DNA of 64,000 nucleotides from Novosphingobium resinovorum (GCF_001742225.1 NZ_CP017078.1:62001-126000); one strand, 5' to 3'; shown: positions 42,567 through 51,088, counted from the stretch's first letter. A program made the numbers and translations. Notes: generated by a model not told the origin, from the sequence alone.

Positions 42567-43421
42567 TCAGTAGCCGACCTCTGGAGGTCGGATTTGGGGA
42601 TAGCCTGCCAACACAGCGCCGACCTCCTGTGTCACTCGCGATGCAATTCCACGGGATTGCAGAAGATGGTCCAGACATTCTAGGACCGCCTTTAACTTCT
42701 GCGGCGCAGCCGTGGGGACCATTGCGTTGCGCAGCCGGGCTGGCTGCTTTTGAAAACTGCGATTAAACAGGCGATCGTGATGGGCACAAATGTTGCGCAA
42801 GTCGACGAGGCATTCCAGCCAGTTCGTGAAAATCGCATCCGATGGCACTCCGAACTGCGTGGCTATCTTCGTCCGTATCGTGCCGTTGAGGCACTGGAAG
42901 AGCCGGCTCGCGGCGCCGAATGTCAGGAATTCCTTCATTGTCCAGATCGGCGGGAGTGCTGGCGCGCTATAGGTTTGGCGATAATGTTTGGCCCGTTGAT
43001 CGCGCGACCTCAGGTAAAGCGCAACGAATGTCTGGACCGCGTCGAGGTTGGCGGCGGCATCTCGAAATGCGCTTAGGTCGTAATATGGATGGCTGCCATG
43101 TGAATCGCTCAACGCTTCTGACATGGCGTTTCGCAGGAGCAACTCGAACTGCCCTACCGCCGCAAAACATACGTCCCGCAGCCGTATATCGCATTCATAT
43201 AAGCCGAGAATATCTCTGTCGCTTACGGCCGGTTCAAAAGGGCGTCCGGGCAACGCGAGTTGGCGACGGCTCAGGAAATAAATGCGTAGCCGTTCGTAGC
43301 CGATCAGATCAATTTCATGGCCAGCAATGTTCGGATCAGCGATGACTAGCCCTCGAGATGAGAGATGCGCTATACGCTGCGCTGCCGTCGCATGGGGCTT
43401 ATTGTAGGGATTAAGAGCCAT
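42567..43421 (-). CDS. Abi-family (HEPN) abortive infection protein
   Basis: 284 residues. N-terminus KPHATAAQRIAHLSSRGLVI followed by IGYERLRIYFL, the Abi-2/AbiD pattern; middle FELLLRNAMSEAL; C-terminal HEPN ribonuclease motif in LRNICAHHDRLFNR (R-N-x-x-x-H). Such proteins act in phage exclusion by RNA cleavage after infection. It stands alone, as is normal for Abi-2 genes. Codon use is a little more AT-rich than its neighbours, fitting a separate origin. Confidence 0.83.
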   Translation of the reverse strand: MALNPYNKPHATAAQRIAHLSSRGLVIADPNIAGHEIDLIGYERLRIYFLSRRQLALPGRPFEPAVSDRDILGLYECDIRLRDVCFAAVGQFELLLRNAMSEALSDSHGSHPYYDLSAFRDAAANLDAVQTFVALYLRSRDQRAKHYRQTYSAPALPPIWTMKEFLTFGAASRLFQCLNGTIRTKIATQFGVPSDAIFTNWLECLVDLRNICAHHDRLFNRSFQKQPARLRNAMVPTAAPQKLKAVLECLDHLLQSRGIASRVTQEVGAVLAGYPQIRPPEVGY

Positions 43422-43895
43422 TCAAAAATGAAGGGCCGCCCTTTTGCACTTTCCAGGAGGAAACGTGTGGCGACCCATGACATGACCTTTTTAGGACCGC
43501 CCCCGCCCTCTTGCAAGCACCTTTTGTGCCGGGGCGAGATATGCCGCAAGGTGCCAAATCCGAGCAGTCCTCCGTTTTCTTCGCTACCATGACCTGGGCT
43601 GATGGAGACAGAAACCTAATCGCGTGTACTTCAGCGATGGGACGAAGCTTGATGTGAGGCCATCAATTCCGACTTCAACCAGAAGCGGGGCCGAAACCGT
43701 AGCAGCGGCTTCGACCCCGTCGATTGAATGAGACCCATGCATTACCGTGGATCGACCAGAGCAACGCCTGAACGTCGACTCCGGCTCCCTCCATAACAGA
43801 TCGCAATGGGTCAATTTGACATGACCGATCCTGCATGGCTCGTTCCCGCACATTTGCGCGCTTCACCCGAAGGACATCACCCGAAGGACAAACCT
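43422..43895. other. Intergenic, no gene seen
   Basis: Between the Abi gene and the small gene at 43896. Several stops in all frames and no convincing ribosome sites until the right edge. The right edge has a perfect 14-base tandem repeat (43863-43890) that duplicates the GAAGGA ribosome site. Confidence 0.5.
43863..43890 (+). repeat. 14-bp tandem repeat doubling a ribosome site
   Basis: TCACCCGAAGGACA occurs twice back to back, immediately before ATG 43896. The second copy gives the working Shine-Dalgarno; the first is a duplicate 14 bases upstream. Confidence 0.8.
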
Positions 43896-44090
43896 ATGAC
43901 TATCACGTCTCTCTCAGCCCGCCGCCGCCATCTCACCTCGTTCGAGAAGTGCTATGCCGTCGCCTGTCAGCTTCGCGACACCACCGGCGCCGACCAGTTC
44001 GTCGTGCGCACCGACAACCCCTTGCAACCCTTTCGCGTCTCGCGGCAACAGCCGACCGAGCGGGAAACCATCCTTGCGCTCGTAGCCTGA
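43896..44090 (+). CDS. Small hypothetical protein (64 aa)
   Basis: From ATG 43896 with GAAGGA upstream: MTITSLSARRRHLTSFEKCY and so on to RETILALVA. Basic N-terminal half, one cysteine (KCYAVAC gives two). The content (YAVACQLRDTTGADQFVVRT) suggests a small folded protein. Not recognised. Its stop lies 4 bases from the end of the convergent gene at 44095. Confidence 0.55.
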   Translation: MTITSLSARRRHLTSFEKCYAVACQLRDTTGADQFVVRTDNPLQPFRVSRQQPTERETILALVA

Positions 44091-44094
44091 GCGC

Positions 44095-44559
44095 TTAATT
44101 CCAAACCTTCTGATCCGCCACGAGTTCGGCGGGTGTCTTGCCGGCGACCAGATTGCGCGCCGAGACATGCAGTACGTCCGCCCCCGATTCACGCACGGCG
44201 CGGGCCATGTAGGCGCGACGGTTCGCCAGGATCGCGAGCCAGCGCATATCCTTCACGGTCTCCTTCAAATCCCGTTCGCACGTCAGGTACCACAGCTTCA
44301 TCTGCAGCGGGTTCTTGTCCTTGAGGATTTCCTCAAAGGCCACATAACCCTCGCCATAGCGCACGCCCTTGCGGACGTCGTTCCACAGGTCGAAATAGGC
44401 ATCGGCCATTTCGCGGGTCGCGAAGTACCCGGCATCCAGGCTCTCACCCATGAGGGCTCCCGCCAGCAGCCGGCGAACAGGTCGAAGTTCGACATCGTTC
44501 ATCGCGTCCATCAGGGGCAGATCGTAGTTGTACCCCTCCAATACGTCCTTCATCTTCAT
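44095..44559 (-). CDS. Hypothetical protein (154 aa)
   Basis: 154 residues from ATG 44559, with GAGGATCACC upstream. Mostly helical and rich in Tyr and Leu (GYNYDLPLMDAMNDVELRPV, EMADAYFDLWNDVRKGVRYG). No membrane helix or known domain. Convergent with the 43896 gene. Not recognised. Confidence 0.6.
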   Translation of the reverse strand: MKMKDVLEGYNYDLPLMDAMNDVELRPVRRLLAGALMGESLDAGYFATREMADAYFDLWNDVRKGVRYGEGYVAFEEILKDKNPLQMKLWYLTCERDLKETVKDMRWLAILANRRAYMARAVRESGADVLHVSARNLVAGKTPAELVADQKVWN

Positions 44560-44719
44560 AGGTGATCCTCCATCGGTGAGACCTATGAACCGTTTAGAAC
44601 ATTAAGTGAACGTCTCGGTCAAGGCTATCACGGGCATCCGATCGGTGGGGCATTTCATTTTCGAGGACTTATCTATCCCGCCAAATTTACCGATCGTTAA
44701 GAATTGTAACTCAAAAGTT

Positions 44720-44947
44720 ATGATTGTGAGCGAGAAGCAGTCTTGTTCCATGCCGGTCTGGCAATCCCCGGCACCCCCTGTTCCCAAATATTTGCCAGAC
44801 CGGCCCCCCGGACCAGTCGACGGCATCAATTGGCGCGGAAGCTTTACGGACCATTGTAATCCCGGTGACGTCGGCCGTCAGTTTCGCGGTGGCAACGGAC
44901 CGTGGCTTGCCTTCGCGACCTACGTTTCGCCGGATCCCGCGACCTGA
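44720..44947 (+). CDS. Doubtful small protein (75 aa)
   Basis: ATG 44720 gives [20 protein letters not shown] and ends [14 protein letters not shown] at 44947. The frame is open back to GTG 44606. The last part ([19 protein letters not shown]) looks protein-like but there is no clear ribosome site, and the 3' end overlaps the IHF-like gene on the other strand by 28 bases. Otherwise the 44560-44919 stretch holds only an AT-rich promoter-like region. Confidence 0.3.
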   Translation: MIVSEKQSCSMPVWQSPAPPVPKYLPDRPPGPVDGINWRGSFTDHCNPGDVGRQFRGGNGPWLAFATYVSPDPAT

Positions 44948-45252
44948 TCGCGAAGGCCCTGGCTTGGCCTGAACGTCACCACGCGCCGTGCTGACACTGG
45001 CGATTCCACGCCCGTCTTCGGGTTGCGCCCGATCCGCTCGCGCTTGTCGTTCAGCAGGAACGTCCCGAAACTGGAGATCTTCACGTTCTCACCTGCGGCC
45101 AACGCATCGCTCATCCGATCAACGATCTGCTCTACCATGTGGAGCGCTTCCGCTCGTGACAAGCCAACAGAACGATGAAGTGCTTCCGCAAGATCTGCGC
45201 GCGTCAATGTCGAGGATTCTCCCAATGCCATCCTAAGTTTGCCACTATCCAT
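44920..45252 (-). CDS. IHF-alpha/HU-family DNA-bending protein
   Basis: 110 residues: [46 protein letters not shown] (the beta-arm and GRNP motif) and [17 protein letters not shown]. The GRNPKTG arm and R-P-S-x-x-L-R end are IHF-alpha-like. Element-borne IHF copies bend oriT, att or replication origin DNA. The nearby hairpin-rich 866-base gap upstream could be such a target. Confidence 0.9.
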   Translation of the reverse strand: MDSGKLRMALGESSTLTRADLAEALHRSVGLSRAEALHMVEQIVDRMSDALAAGENVKISSFGTFLLNDKRERIGRNPKTGVESPVSARRVVTFRPSQGLRDQVAGSGET

Positions 45253-46118
45253 AGGCCGATGATAGATAATCTAATTCTTTCAGCAAGGTAGTAATCGGCA
45301 AAACATTAAGCCAGCGGTTTTGGTCATCTCGCCTGCGGCGAGACCGGGCTCTAGTCGCCTGCGGCTCCCGGAGCCCCTACGGGTCTCCGCCGTTCCGGTG
45401 ACGATCCCTTGCCCGGGCGCCCTGCCCTCGCCGTCAGCGGGCCTGTAAAGGGCCTGCCCTGCGCCGCGATGAGGCCCCCTTCCCTTCGTCAGCCCTCCAC
45501 GGCGCTCCTGGCCCACGCGCAGCGCCAGTCGCCTGCGGCTGTTGTCGTCCCCTTCGGGGCCGGTTCCCTTGTCTATGCTGGGGACCGGCGAGGGCGCCGA
45601 TCCCCAGCACCAACCCTCGCGCCAGGTCATTCACCACACACTGCGCCACCCCCGCCAGTGTCCCGGCGTCGCACACCGGGTTGCTCAATCAAAAGCTGCC
45701 TCCAACCAAGCTGCGCTAGCCAATTTGCGCTGACTGGCTTCTGTCTGCTTGTCGCAGACAGCCAGCGCGGATCGGCAAGCTCCGCTAGGTCGCAGCGTGA
45801 CGTCTTTTGATCGAGCGATCCCCGGCGTGCCACTTGGGACACAGGCGAAGGTGGCTCCGTGTGCGGTGAATGACAACCGACCCCTTTGCGCTCTGTTGGT
45901 CAGTAATGACGGCCCTTGCGGGCCGACGTTTCTTTGTAATGTCGCTACCGCGCCAACTATTTAGGCTCAGGTTCACCATGTACGGTAAATATCTGTCAAG
46001 AAATCAATGCAGTTAAGTATTTAGAGTTTAGGGAGTAGAATTAGCGTGTCGGAAGGGAAGGGGAGAGGCCCCGGACCAAAGACAAGGGGATAGGCCCCGC
46101 ACTATAGGAGTAATGCTC
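45253..46118. other. Hairpin-rich intergenic region
   Basis: 866 bases without a believable gene (frames over 100 codons exist only because the GC is high). Contains short hairpins such as TCTCGCC-TGC-GGCGAGA (45327-45343), repeated GCCTGCGGC units near 45331, 45357 and 45531, the 185-bp imperfect palindrome at 45658-45842, then an AT-rich stretch (45950-46050). Could be a replication or transfer origin; I saw no iterons. Confidence 0.5.
45658..45842. repeat. 185-bp imperfect palindrome (cruciform-like)
   Basis: Outer arms 45658-45695 (starting GTGTCCC, ending CAATCAAAAG) and 45804-45842 (CTTTTGATCG to GGGACAC) are complementary over most of 38 bases. Inside, GCTGCG-CTAGC (from 45710) pairs with GCTAGGTCGCAGC (to 45796), and around the tip TGTCTGC-TTGTC-GCAGACA. 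The whole block can fold into one long bulged stem. Function unknown: MITE-like, origin, or structured RNA. Confidence 0.6.
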
Positions 46119-46565
46119 ATGAACATCGGTACTTTCGCCCTGAAGAGCGGCCAGCTCATCGGTTCGATCGCAACCCTCACCGTCGACCTTGCCCGCCTTG
46201 GCCTTCGCCCCGTCGAAAGCGATAACGAGAAGGCCCCCGCGTTCGAGATCATGGCGCTTAACGTCGCCCGCAAGTGGGTGCAGGTCGGCGCGCTTTGGGA
46301 AGCGACCAGCAATTCGACCGGCGAGGTTTTCTATCAGGGCAGCCTCGACGATCCCAGCCTGCCCGAGAAGATGGCAATCATGGTCTTTGGTGACGACGAG
46401 GACGGCTATCGCGTCGTCTGGAACCGTCCGGCCCCCATGCGCCAGAACATGGACGGCACCCGCCAGACCCGCCGCCGCCAGCGTGACGACAATTTCGGTG
46501 AAGGCAACGCAACCGAAGATGGCCGCATCGCACAGGGCGAAGAAGATCACGTCCCCGCGTTCTAA
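46119..46565 (+). CDS. DUF736 protein
   Basis: 148 residues from ATG 46119 (AGGAG eight bases before; ATG 46113 is too close). Starts MNIGTFALKSGQLIGSIATL, typical DUF736, with WVQVGALWEATSN and FYQGSLDDPSLPEKMAIMVF. It has a longer acidic and basic C-terminal tail (RQTRRRQRDDNFGEGN). DUF736 genes are markers of alphaproteobacterial conjugative plasmids and integrative elements, often close to tra genes; role unknown. Confidence 0.88.
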   Translation: MNIGTFALKSGQLIGSIATLTVDLARLGLRPVESDNEKAPAFEIMALNVARKWVQVGALWEATSNSTGEVFYQGSLDDPSLPEKMAIMVFGDDEDGYRVVWNRPAPMRQNMDGTRQTRRRQRDDNFGEGNATEDGRIAQGEEDHVPAF

Positions 46566-46639
46566 CCTCCCGACGGGAAGGGAGAGGGTAGCCGCCCTCT
46601 CCCGACCCTTTCGCTATCCCCTGCCAAGGATGAGTTATC

Positions 46640-47788
46640 ATGACCAAGGAAACGAATAACCGCAGCTATAGCAGTTTTGCCGACCTCGCCAAGGCCATCG
46701 GCACCACGCCCGCCGAACTGCGCAAGCAGTATCTGGACAAGGCGATTGCCGACACCATGCGCGGCGAGCAGGAAGCAGGAACCGCAGCCACGCCCGACGA
46801 GCTGGCAGCATTGGCGCGGGAGGCAGAGATTGCCGACATGATCGCGCAAGATTCCGTGCTCGACAGCTTCACCGAGGCATTCGGCGACGTGACCGCGCTT
46901 TCCATCCTCGACATAGGGGGCGAGCGGCAGGAACTGGACATGCCCGAGCCCGCCGAGGCGCAGGCAGAATGTCACGCCATCATCAACACCATCTTTGACC
47001 TTTTCCGCGATACCCGCCTTGAGCCGAGCGCGCAGGCGATTGCGTGGGGCATCGTCAATTCGTTTTACTACGAAGCGGAGAAGCTGGCCCGCGAGGAGGA
47101 CACGCTTTGCCGTGACCTGAAAGACCGGATCGAGCAGGACGACCGCAGCGAAATCTATGCAACAGAGATGGAAGATTTGCAGGTCCGCGCGCAAACCAAG
47201 ATGGAGCAGCGCGCCGCGATCGAATGCATGCGCGACTATGCCGCCAACTGCTACTGTTCGCAGACCGGCCGCCCATGGAGTACCGCGCGCGGATCGAGGG
47301 TTTCGAGCGTCACCACCGCAAGCCAGATCGCATCGGCCGATTTCCTCAAGGCCCGAGCAACCGCCATGCGCGAGAAGCGCAACCCCACCGGCCCGCTTGT
47401 CGTCTTTTCCGGCGGTCAGGAATGGCACGACTACCAGCAGCTTTACGCCCGCCTTGACCAGATCAAGGCCCGCATTCCGAGCATGACCCTTTGCACCACC
47501 GGCCAGCGCAAGGGATGCGACGCCATCGCCGCCGCTTGGGCCGCACAAGCTGGCGTGCCGATTGTCACCTTTGCCCCGAACGCCCAGCGCTTTGGAAAGA
47601 GCGCCGGTTTCAAGCGCAATGACCAGCTTGTCAGCCTCCGGCCCGTCGAAGCCATCATCTGCCAAGGCACCGGCATTCAGTCGCACTTGCTGGACGAACT
47701 GAAGGACGCAGGCGTTCCGGTTCACGCCTTCCGCTACGATGCACAGGCATCCATGCCCGCCGAAGCCAAGCGGCAGAATTGGGGATGA
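46640..47788 (+). CDS. DUF2493/SLOG-domain protein
   Basis: 382 residues. An N-terminal helical region (residues 1-250, rich in Ala, Glu) is followed by a Rossmann-like DUF2493/SLOG domain: LVVFSGGQEWHDYQQLYARL, TTGQRKGCDAIAAAWAAQAG and AIICQGTGIQSHLLDELKDA. SLOG proteins bind nucleotides or their derivatives. Common next to DUF736 genes on such elements. Terminator-like hairpin follows at 47841. Confidence 0.8.
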   Translation: MTKETNNRSYSSFADLAKAIGTTPAELRKQYLDKAIADTMRGEQEAGTAATPDELAALAREAEIADMIAQDSVLDSFTEAFGDVTALSILDIGGERQELDMPEPAEAQAECHAIINTIFDLFRDTRLEPSAQAIAWGIVNSFYYEAEKLAREEDTLCRDLKDRIEQDDRSEIYATEMEDLQVRAQTKMEQRAAIECMRDYAANCYCSQTGRPWSTARGSRVSSVTTASQIASADFLKARATAMREKRNPTGPLVVFSGGQEWHDYQQLYARLDQIKARIPSMTLCTTGQRKGCDAIAAAWAAQAGVPIVTFAPNAQRFGKSAGFKRNDQLVSLRPVEAIICQGTGIQSHLLDELKDAGVPVHAFRYDAQASMPAEAKRQNWG

Positions 47789-48305
47789 CATAACAGGGGC
47801 GGACCAGCGCCGCCCCCAACCTTTCCTTGGCAGGAGCATTGGGCCAGCATCGGGGATTTCCCCGGCGCTGGCCCTTTGTCGTGCCGTTGTGCCAGGTGGG
47901 GGAAACCCTACGGTTCCCCCCACGCGCCGCCGCCAACATCGCCCCCGTCGGGGCTCGTTGGCGACGGCGCGCGGGGCGGCCTTCCCCCCTCCGGTAGGGA
48001 GCTGCCGCAGGCAACACGATCGGCCCCGCGCCGCTCTGACCGGCCACGAGGAATCGAGGGCGGGGGAGCGCGCGCCGGGCATCGAACCCGGCGCGCGCTG
48101 CTGCCGCGAGCATGAACCCGGAACCACGCCAGTCTGCCAGCGCCGCGGCTTACGTTTCGAAACAATCGGGACCGCCCTGCCCTTCCCCTTCGGGTGTCAT
48201 TTCGCCCTTTCACCCATTGCGCCTTTTGGCGTCCCCGATCCGTCGCCGGATAGGCACTGGAGGAGAGAGGGAGCGACGAGGCGAGATTAACGAAGGAAGT
48301 TTCCG
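47789..48305. other. Intergenic with three strong hairpins
   Basis: No gene. Besides the terminator, a GTGGGGGAAACC/GGTTCCCCCCAC hairpin (47896-47923, one mismatch) and a perfect 13-base hairpin AGCGCGCGCCGGG/CCCGGCGCGCGCT (48067-48099) with a 7-base loop. The last, read on the minus strand, has the loop TTCGATG and resembles a tRNA T-arm, but no tRNA surrounds it. Ends with GGAGG-type ribosome site before 48306. Confidence 0.6.
47841..47877 (+). terminator. Two-tier hairpin terminator after the DUF2493 gene
   Basis: GGGCCAGC (47841-47848) pairs with GCTGGCCC (47867-47874), and inside CGGGG pairs with CCCCG around ATTT. TTTG follows. Good stem, short T-run, so moderate confidence. Confidence 0.5.
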
Positions 48306-48884
48306 ATGATCACGTTCCGCATCAAGGATGAGGCCGAACCCGACAACCTGCGCCCCGTCATGATCGACGCTCTGCAGATGGGCGCCCTGCGCGAAACCCT
48401 CGCCGCATACGGCGAGCGCTACGGCCTCGACCTCATCATCCACGACTACGGCTCGCTCGACGATCAGGTCTTTGCGTGGGAGGCCCGCACCGCCATGATG
48501 CCGATCGCCATGATCGCCCGTCACTTCACCTTCGACGTCGACGCAATCGCCCTGATCGAGACAGCCCAATTCCTCGGCCGACGCATCCGCATCGCCCGCC
48601 CCGATGACGAACCCGACATCATGGTGACGCTCTCGACGAACCCCGACGCCGCCCCCGAGATGGAAGTCTCCAATTCGAGCGCCTACGCGATCCTCGATAT
48701 GCTCGGACTCGATACCGATAGCTGCGGCGCAATCAGCATCGACCAGCTGCGCGGCAGCCTTGCCGATCCCGTCATGGCAAGCCGGCTCGATGCCGAGCCC
48801 GGCCTTGCCCGATACCTCCCGGCACTCAACCAGATGGCCGCCATTTCCTCGCCCAGCTGCGCCCTTCGCATGGTCTGGTCTTAG
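48306..48884 (+). CDS. Hypothetical protein (192 aa)
   Basis: 192 residues from ATG 48306 (GAAGGAAG upstream). Contains YGLDLIIHDYGSLDDQVFAW and RRIRIARPDDEPDIMVTLST. Soluble, acidic, no known domain. Typical of orphan plasmid genes. A 40-base repeat sits 38 bases after its stop. Confidence 0.65.
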   Translation: MITFRIKDEAEPDNLRPVMIDALQMGALRETLAAYGERYGLDLIIHDYGSLDDQVFAWEARTAMMPIAMIARHFTFDVDAIALIETAQFLGRRIRIARPDDEPDIMVTLSTNPDAAPEMEVSNSSAYAILDMLGLDTDSCGAISIDQLRGSLADPVMASRLDAEPGLARYLPALNQMAAISSPSCALRMVWS

Positions 48885-49316
48885 CGTCCGGCAATGCCCC
48901 TCACCTGTCGCGCGGTCTCGCCTCGCTCGCCTTGGCCTGAGGGCCAGGGCTACGCATCGCCGACCGCGCCATGCCGATAGGTAAAACCTCCACACAGTCT
49001 TCCCATTCTGTCCTGCGACGCACAGCCGCGTCAAGGACGGCGGGGCCCCATATGTGGACGGCCCCCTGCTTACAAGAGCTGAGAAGAAGACCAATCGGAT
49101 CGCTTGCGCTCATATGTCCGGTCTGATGTCGCGGCCGCATATGACCGCTGCCAAGATGGGTTCCGCGACGCGAGTTCCTAACACCATTTCGACCTTCGAT
49201 GTCTTGGCCAGTGGGGCCCACGGAGTTGCTCGTGTCTTAGATCGATCGATCACGCCATCTGCTATCTTCTCTTGCAAGCAACTGATGTCGGGCCGCCTTT
49301 CCGGCCCAGAATTCGA
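48885..49316. other. Intergenic between hypothetical gene and IS110 3' end
   Basis: No gene. Holds direct-repeat copy 1, then TGTCCTGCGACGC (49009-49021), which is the inverse of 50554-50566 on the other side of the transposase. A GGGCCG/CGGCCC hairpin is near 49291. IS110 right end should be here. Confidence 0.5.
48923..48962 (+). repeat. 40-bp direct repeat, copy 1
   Basis: Starts TCGCTCGCCTTGGCCTG, ends GGCTACGCATCGCCG; same as copy 2 at 50966-51005 except for two bases in a hairpin loop. The unit contains a CCTTGGCC/GGCCAGGG hairpin. Both copies lie shortly after a gene end. Confidence 0.8.
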
Positions 49317-50375
49317 TTACGCCGCTACGAGTTCAGCTGTTATGCCATCCTGCGGTGGGGTAACCCGGTTCCGATCGTAAACCTCACCGCTCACCACGAG
49401 CTTCCACGCTATGCGTGCAGTCTTGTTGGCCAGCGCCACCGCCACAAGCTTGGGCGGCTTGCGCCGCAGCAGTTCAGCCAGCCAGCGCGATTGCAGGCTT
49501 CGTCCCTTTCGAACCTGCTGCAATAGTGCGGTTGCTCCGACGACCAGAACGCTCCGCAGGGCCTCATCGCCAGCTCGGGTGATAACTCCAAGCCGCTGTT
49601 TCCCGGCGGTTGAATGATCCTTTGGTGTAAGTCCCAGCCAAGCGGCGAAGTGGCGCCCTGAGCGGAAAGCTTTGGGATCGGGAACCTTCATCGTCATCAG
49701 CGCAGCGCCGACGACGCCGACACCGGGTATCTGAGCCAGACGCCTGCTCTGCTCGTGACTGCGATGCCAGAGCTGCAGCCTCTTCTCGATGATCGTAAGT
49801 CGATCCTGGAGTTGTGTGTAGTCGCCGCCCAAGTCGGCAAACATTTCCTTCGCAAGGTCTGGCAACGTTTCGTCGGCTGCAATCCGCGCCAGCAATGGCT
49901 CAATTTTGTCGAGTCCGCGCGGTGATACCAAGCCAAACTCTGCGGCATAGGAACGGATCATGTTGCTAAGCTGAGTGCGCCTGCGAATGAGCGCATCGCG
50001 TGTACCCGCAAGCATTAGGCCGGCCTGCTGATCCGCAGTTTTTGCCGGTACAAACCATGTTCGAGGTCGGCTCATCGTCTCACAGATCGCCTCCGCGTCG
50101 GCCGCATCATTTTTGTTGCGGCGAACATAGGGCTTCACATGCTGAGGTGCGATCAGAAGCACCTCATGACCAAGCTCCTCAAGCTTGCGAGACCAATGAT
50201 GCGACGCCCCGCACGCCTCGATGCCGATCTGCGTTGGTGAGAGTTTGCTGAAGAATTCCAGAACTTGGTTGCGACGGAGCTTTTTTCGCAACACGACCTG
50301 ATCGTCGGCGCTGACGCCATGCAGTACGAAGATGCTCTTGGAAGTGTCCATTCCGATGCGGGCGATGCTGCTCAC
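49317..50375 (-). CDS. IS110-family transposase
   Basis: 352 residues from GTG 50375, with AGGAGG upstream; the open frame extends to 50567 but that part is the element's noncoding leader. N-terminal DEDD RuvC-like domain: IARIGMDTSKSIFVLHG (Asp), IGIEACGASHHW (Glu), RRNKNDAADAEAI (Asp pair). C-terminal Tnp20-type domain with IPGVGVVGAALMTMK, AWLGLTPKDHSTAGKQRLG and the conserved serine region. IS110 enzymes recombine DNA guided by a bridge RNA from the element's noncoding end. The frame looks intact. Confidence 0.9.
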   Translation of the reverse strand: MSSIARIGMDTSKSIFVLHGVSADDQVVLRKKLRRNQVLEFFSKLSPTQIGIEACGASHHWSRKLEELGHEVLLIAPQHVKPYVRRNKNDAADAEAICETMSRPRTWFVPAKTADQQAGLMLAGTRDALIRRRTQLSNMIRSYAAEFGLVSPRGLDKIEPLLARIAADETLPDLAKEMFADLGGDYTQLQDRLTIIEKRLQLWHRSHEQSRRLAQIPGVGVVGAALMTMKVPDPKAFRSGRHFAAWLGLTPKDHSTAGKQRLGVITRAGDEALRSVLVVGATALLQQVRKGRSLQSRWLAELLRRKPPKLVAVALANKTARIAWKLVVSGEVYDRNRVTPPQDGITAELVAA

Positions 50376-50510
50376 TGACGGCCTCCTACTGTGATCTAAC
50401 GACCTCATTATGATGTTCGGGGGCCGTCCACCCCAACACCATTTTCTTCGGCGGATCGATTGTAGCGCACCGCTCAATATCGGTGACCGCCGAAGAAAAT
50501 CGTGACCCCC
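50376..50510 (-). ncRNA. Candidate bridge-RNA leader of IS110
   Basis: Immediately upstream of the transposase gene on the minus strand. Contains a perfect 14-base stem (50441-50454 with 50487-50500, ATTTTCTTCGGCGG) enclosing a smaller CACCG/CGGTG hairpin (50468-50485), inside a GGGG/CCCC-rich block. Placement and nested stem-loops resemble IS110 bridge RNA. IS boundaries are not fixed, so this is a hypothesis. Confidence 0.4.
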
Positions 50511-50603
50511 ACCGCCGCTGGCGCGGCCGCTTCGCGGTCCCTGACCCGACTGCGCGTCGCAGGACAAACTGGAACCGTCATTAAGGCATCAGGAGATCGA
50601 AAA

Positions 50604-50879
50604 ATGACCATTTCAACCGCGTCCCACGAAATCGCATTGAACGCTATTGCTGACAGCATCAACGTCGGCGGCGCTGCATATGAAATATGGGCACAGCGCT
50701 TCTCTGAAGCCTGCGATGGCTACTTCGACAGCATCGATTCTGGTCAACGAAGCGCCGCCGTCGAGATCGCGAAGAAACTCGGATACTCCGATCCGAGCGA
50801 TGACGTCGAATACGATCCCAACGTCTGCAGCCGCTCGGGGATCGATAACGCCTACTGCCACTGCGGCTACCACGAATGA
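50604..50879 (+). CDS. Hypothetical protein with C-terminal cysteine cluster
   Basis: 91 residues from ATG 50604 (AGGAG at 50591). Helical body (ALNAIADSINVGGAAYEIWA) and a tail CSRSGIDNAYCHCGYHE, whose three Cys and one His could bind zinc. No known family. Ends before a strong terminator. Confidence 0.7.
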   Translation: MTISTASHEIALNAIADSINVGGAAYEIWAQRFSEACDGYFDSIDSGQRSAAVEIAKKLGYSDPSDDVEYDPNVCSRSGIDNAYCHCGYHE

Positions 50880-50892
50880 CCCATAACATCAC

Positions 50893-50927
50893 GGAGGTTC
50901 CGGTTAGCCGGAACCTCCCTTTTTTTG
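50893..50927 (+). terminator. Strong intrinsic terminator
   Basis: GGAGGTTCCGG (50893-50903), loop TTAG, perfect complement to 50918, followed by CTTTTTTTG. Ends the 50604 transcript. Confidence 0.92.
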
Positions 50928-50965
50928 TCTGATGCCGTCCCGACCGCTGCGCGACCCCACCCGGC

Positions 50966-51005
50966 TCGCTCGCCTTGGCCTGTCGGCCAGGGCTACGCAT
51001 CGCCG
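50966..51005 (+). repeat. 40-bp direct repeat, copy 2
   Basis: Matches 48923-48962 except two bases in the hairpin loop (TGTC in place of TGAG). It lies 39 bases after the terminator. Confidence 0.8.
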
Positions 51006-51088
51006 GGGCCCGCCACAAAAGGAATGGCCGCCCGAATGGGCAAGCCCATTCGCGCGGCCATCGGTCGTTTGTTCGGTGGCGAAACGGC

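Noticed and set aside
45409..45810. 133-codon frame in the gene-free region
   Set aside because: Basic, Pro/Ala/Arg-rich shadow of GC-rich hairpins; no ribosome site, and the strand opposite is equally open.
48060..48140. tRNA gene suggested by a T-arm-like hairpin
   Set aside because: No D-arm, anticodon arm, acceptor pairing or CCA end could be found; the stem is too long for a T-arm.
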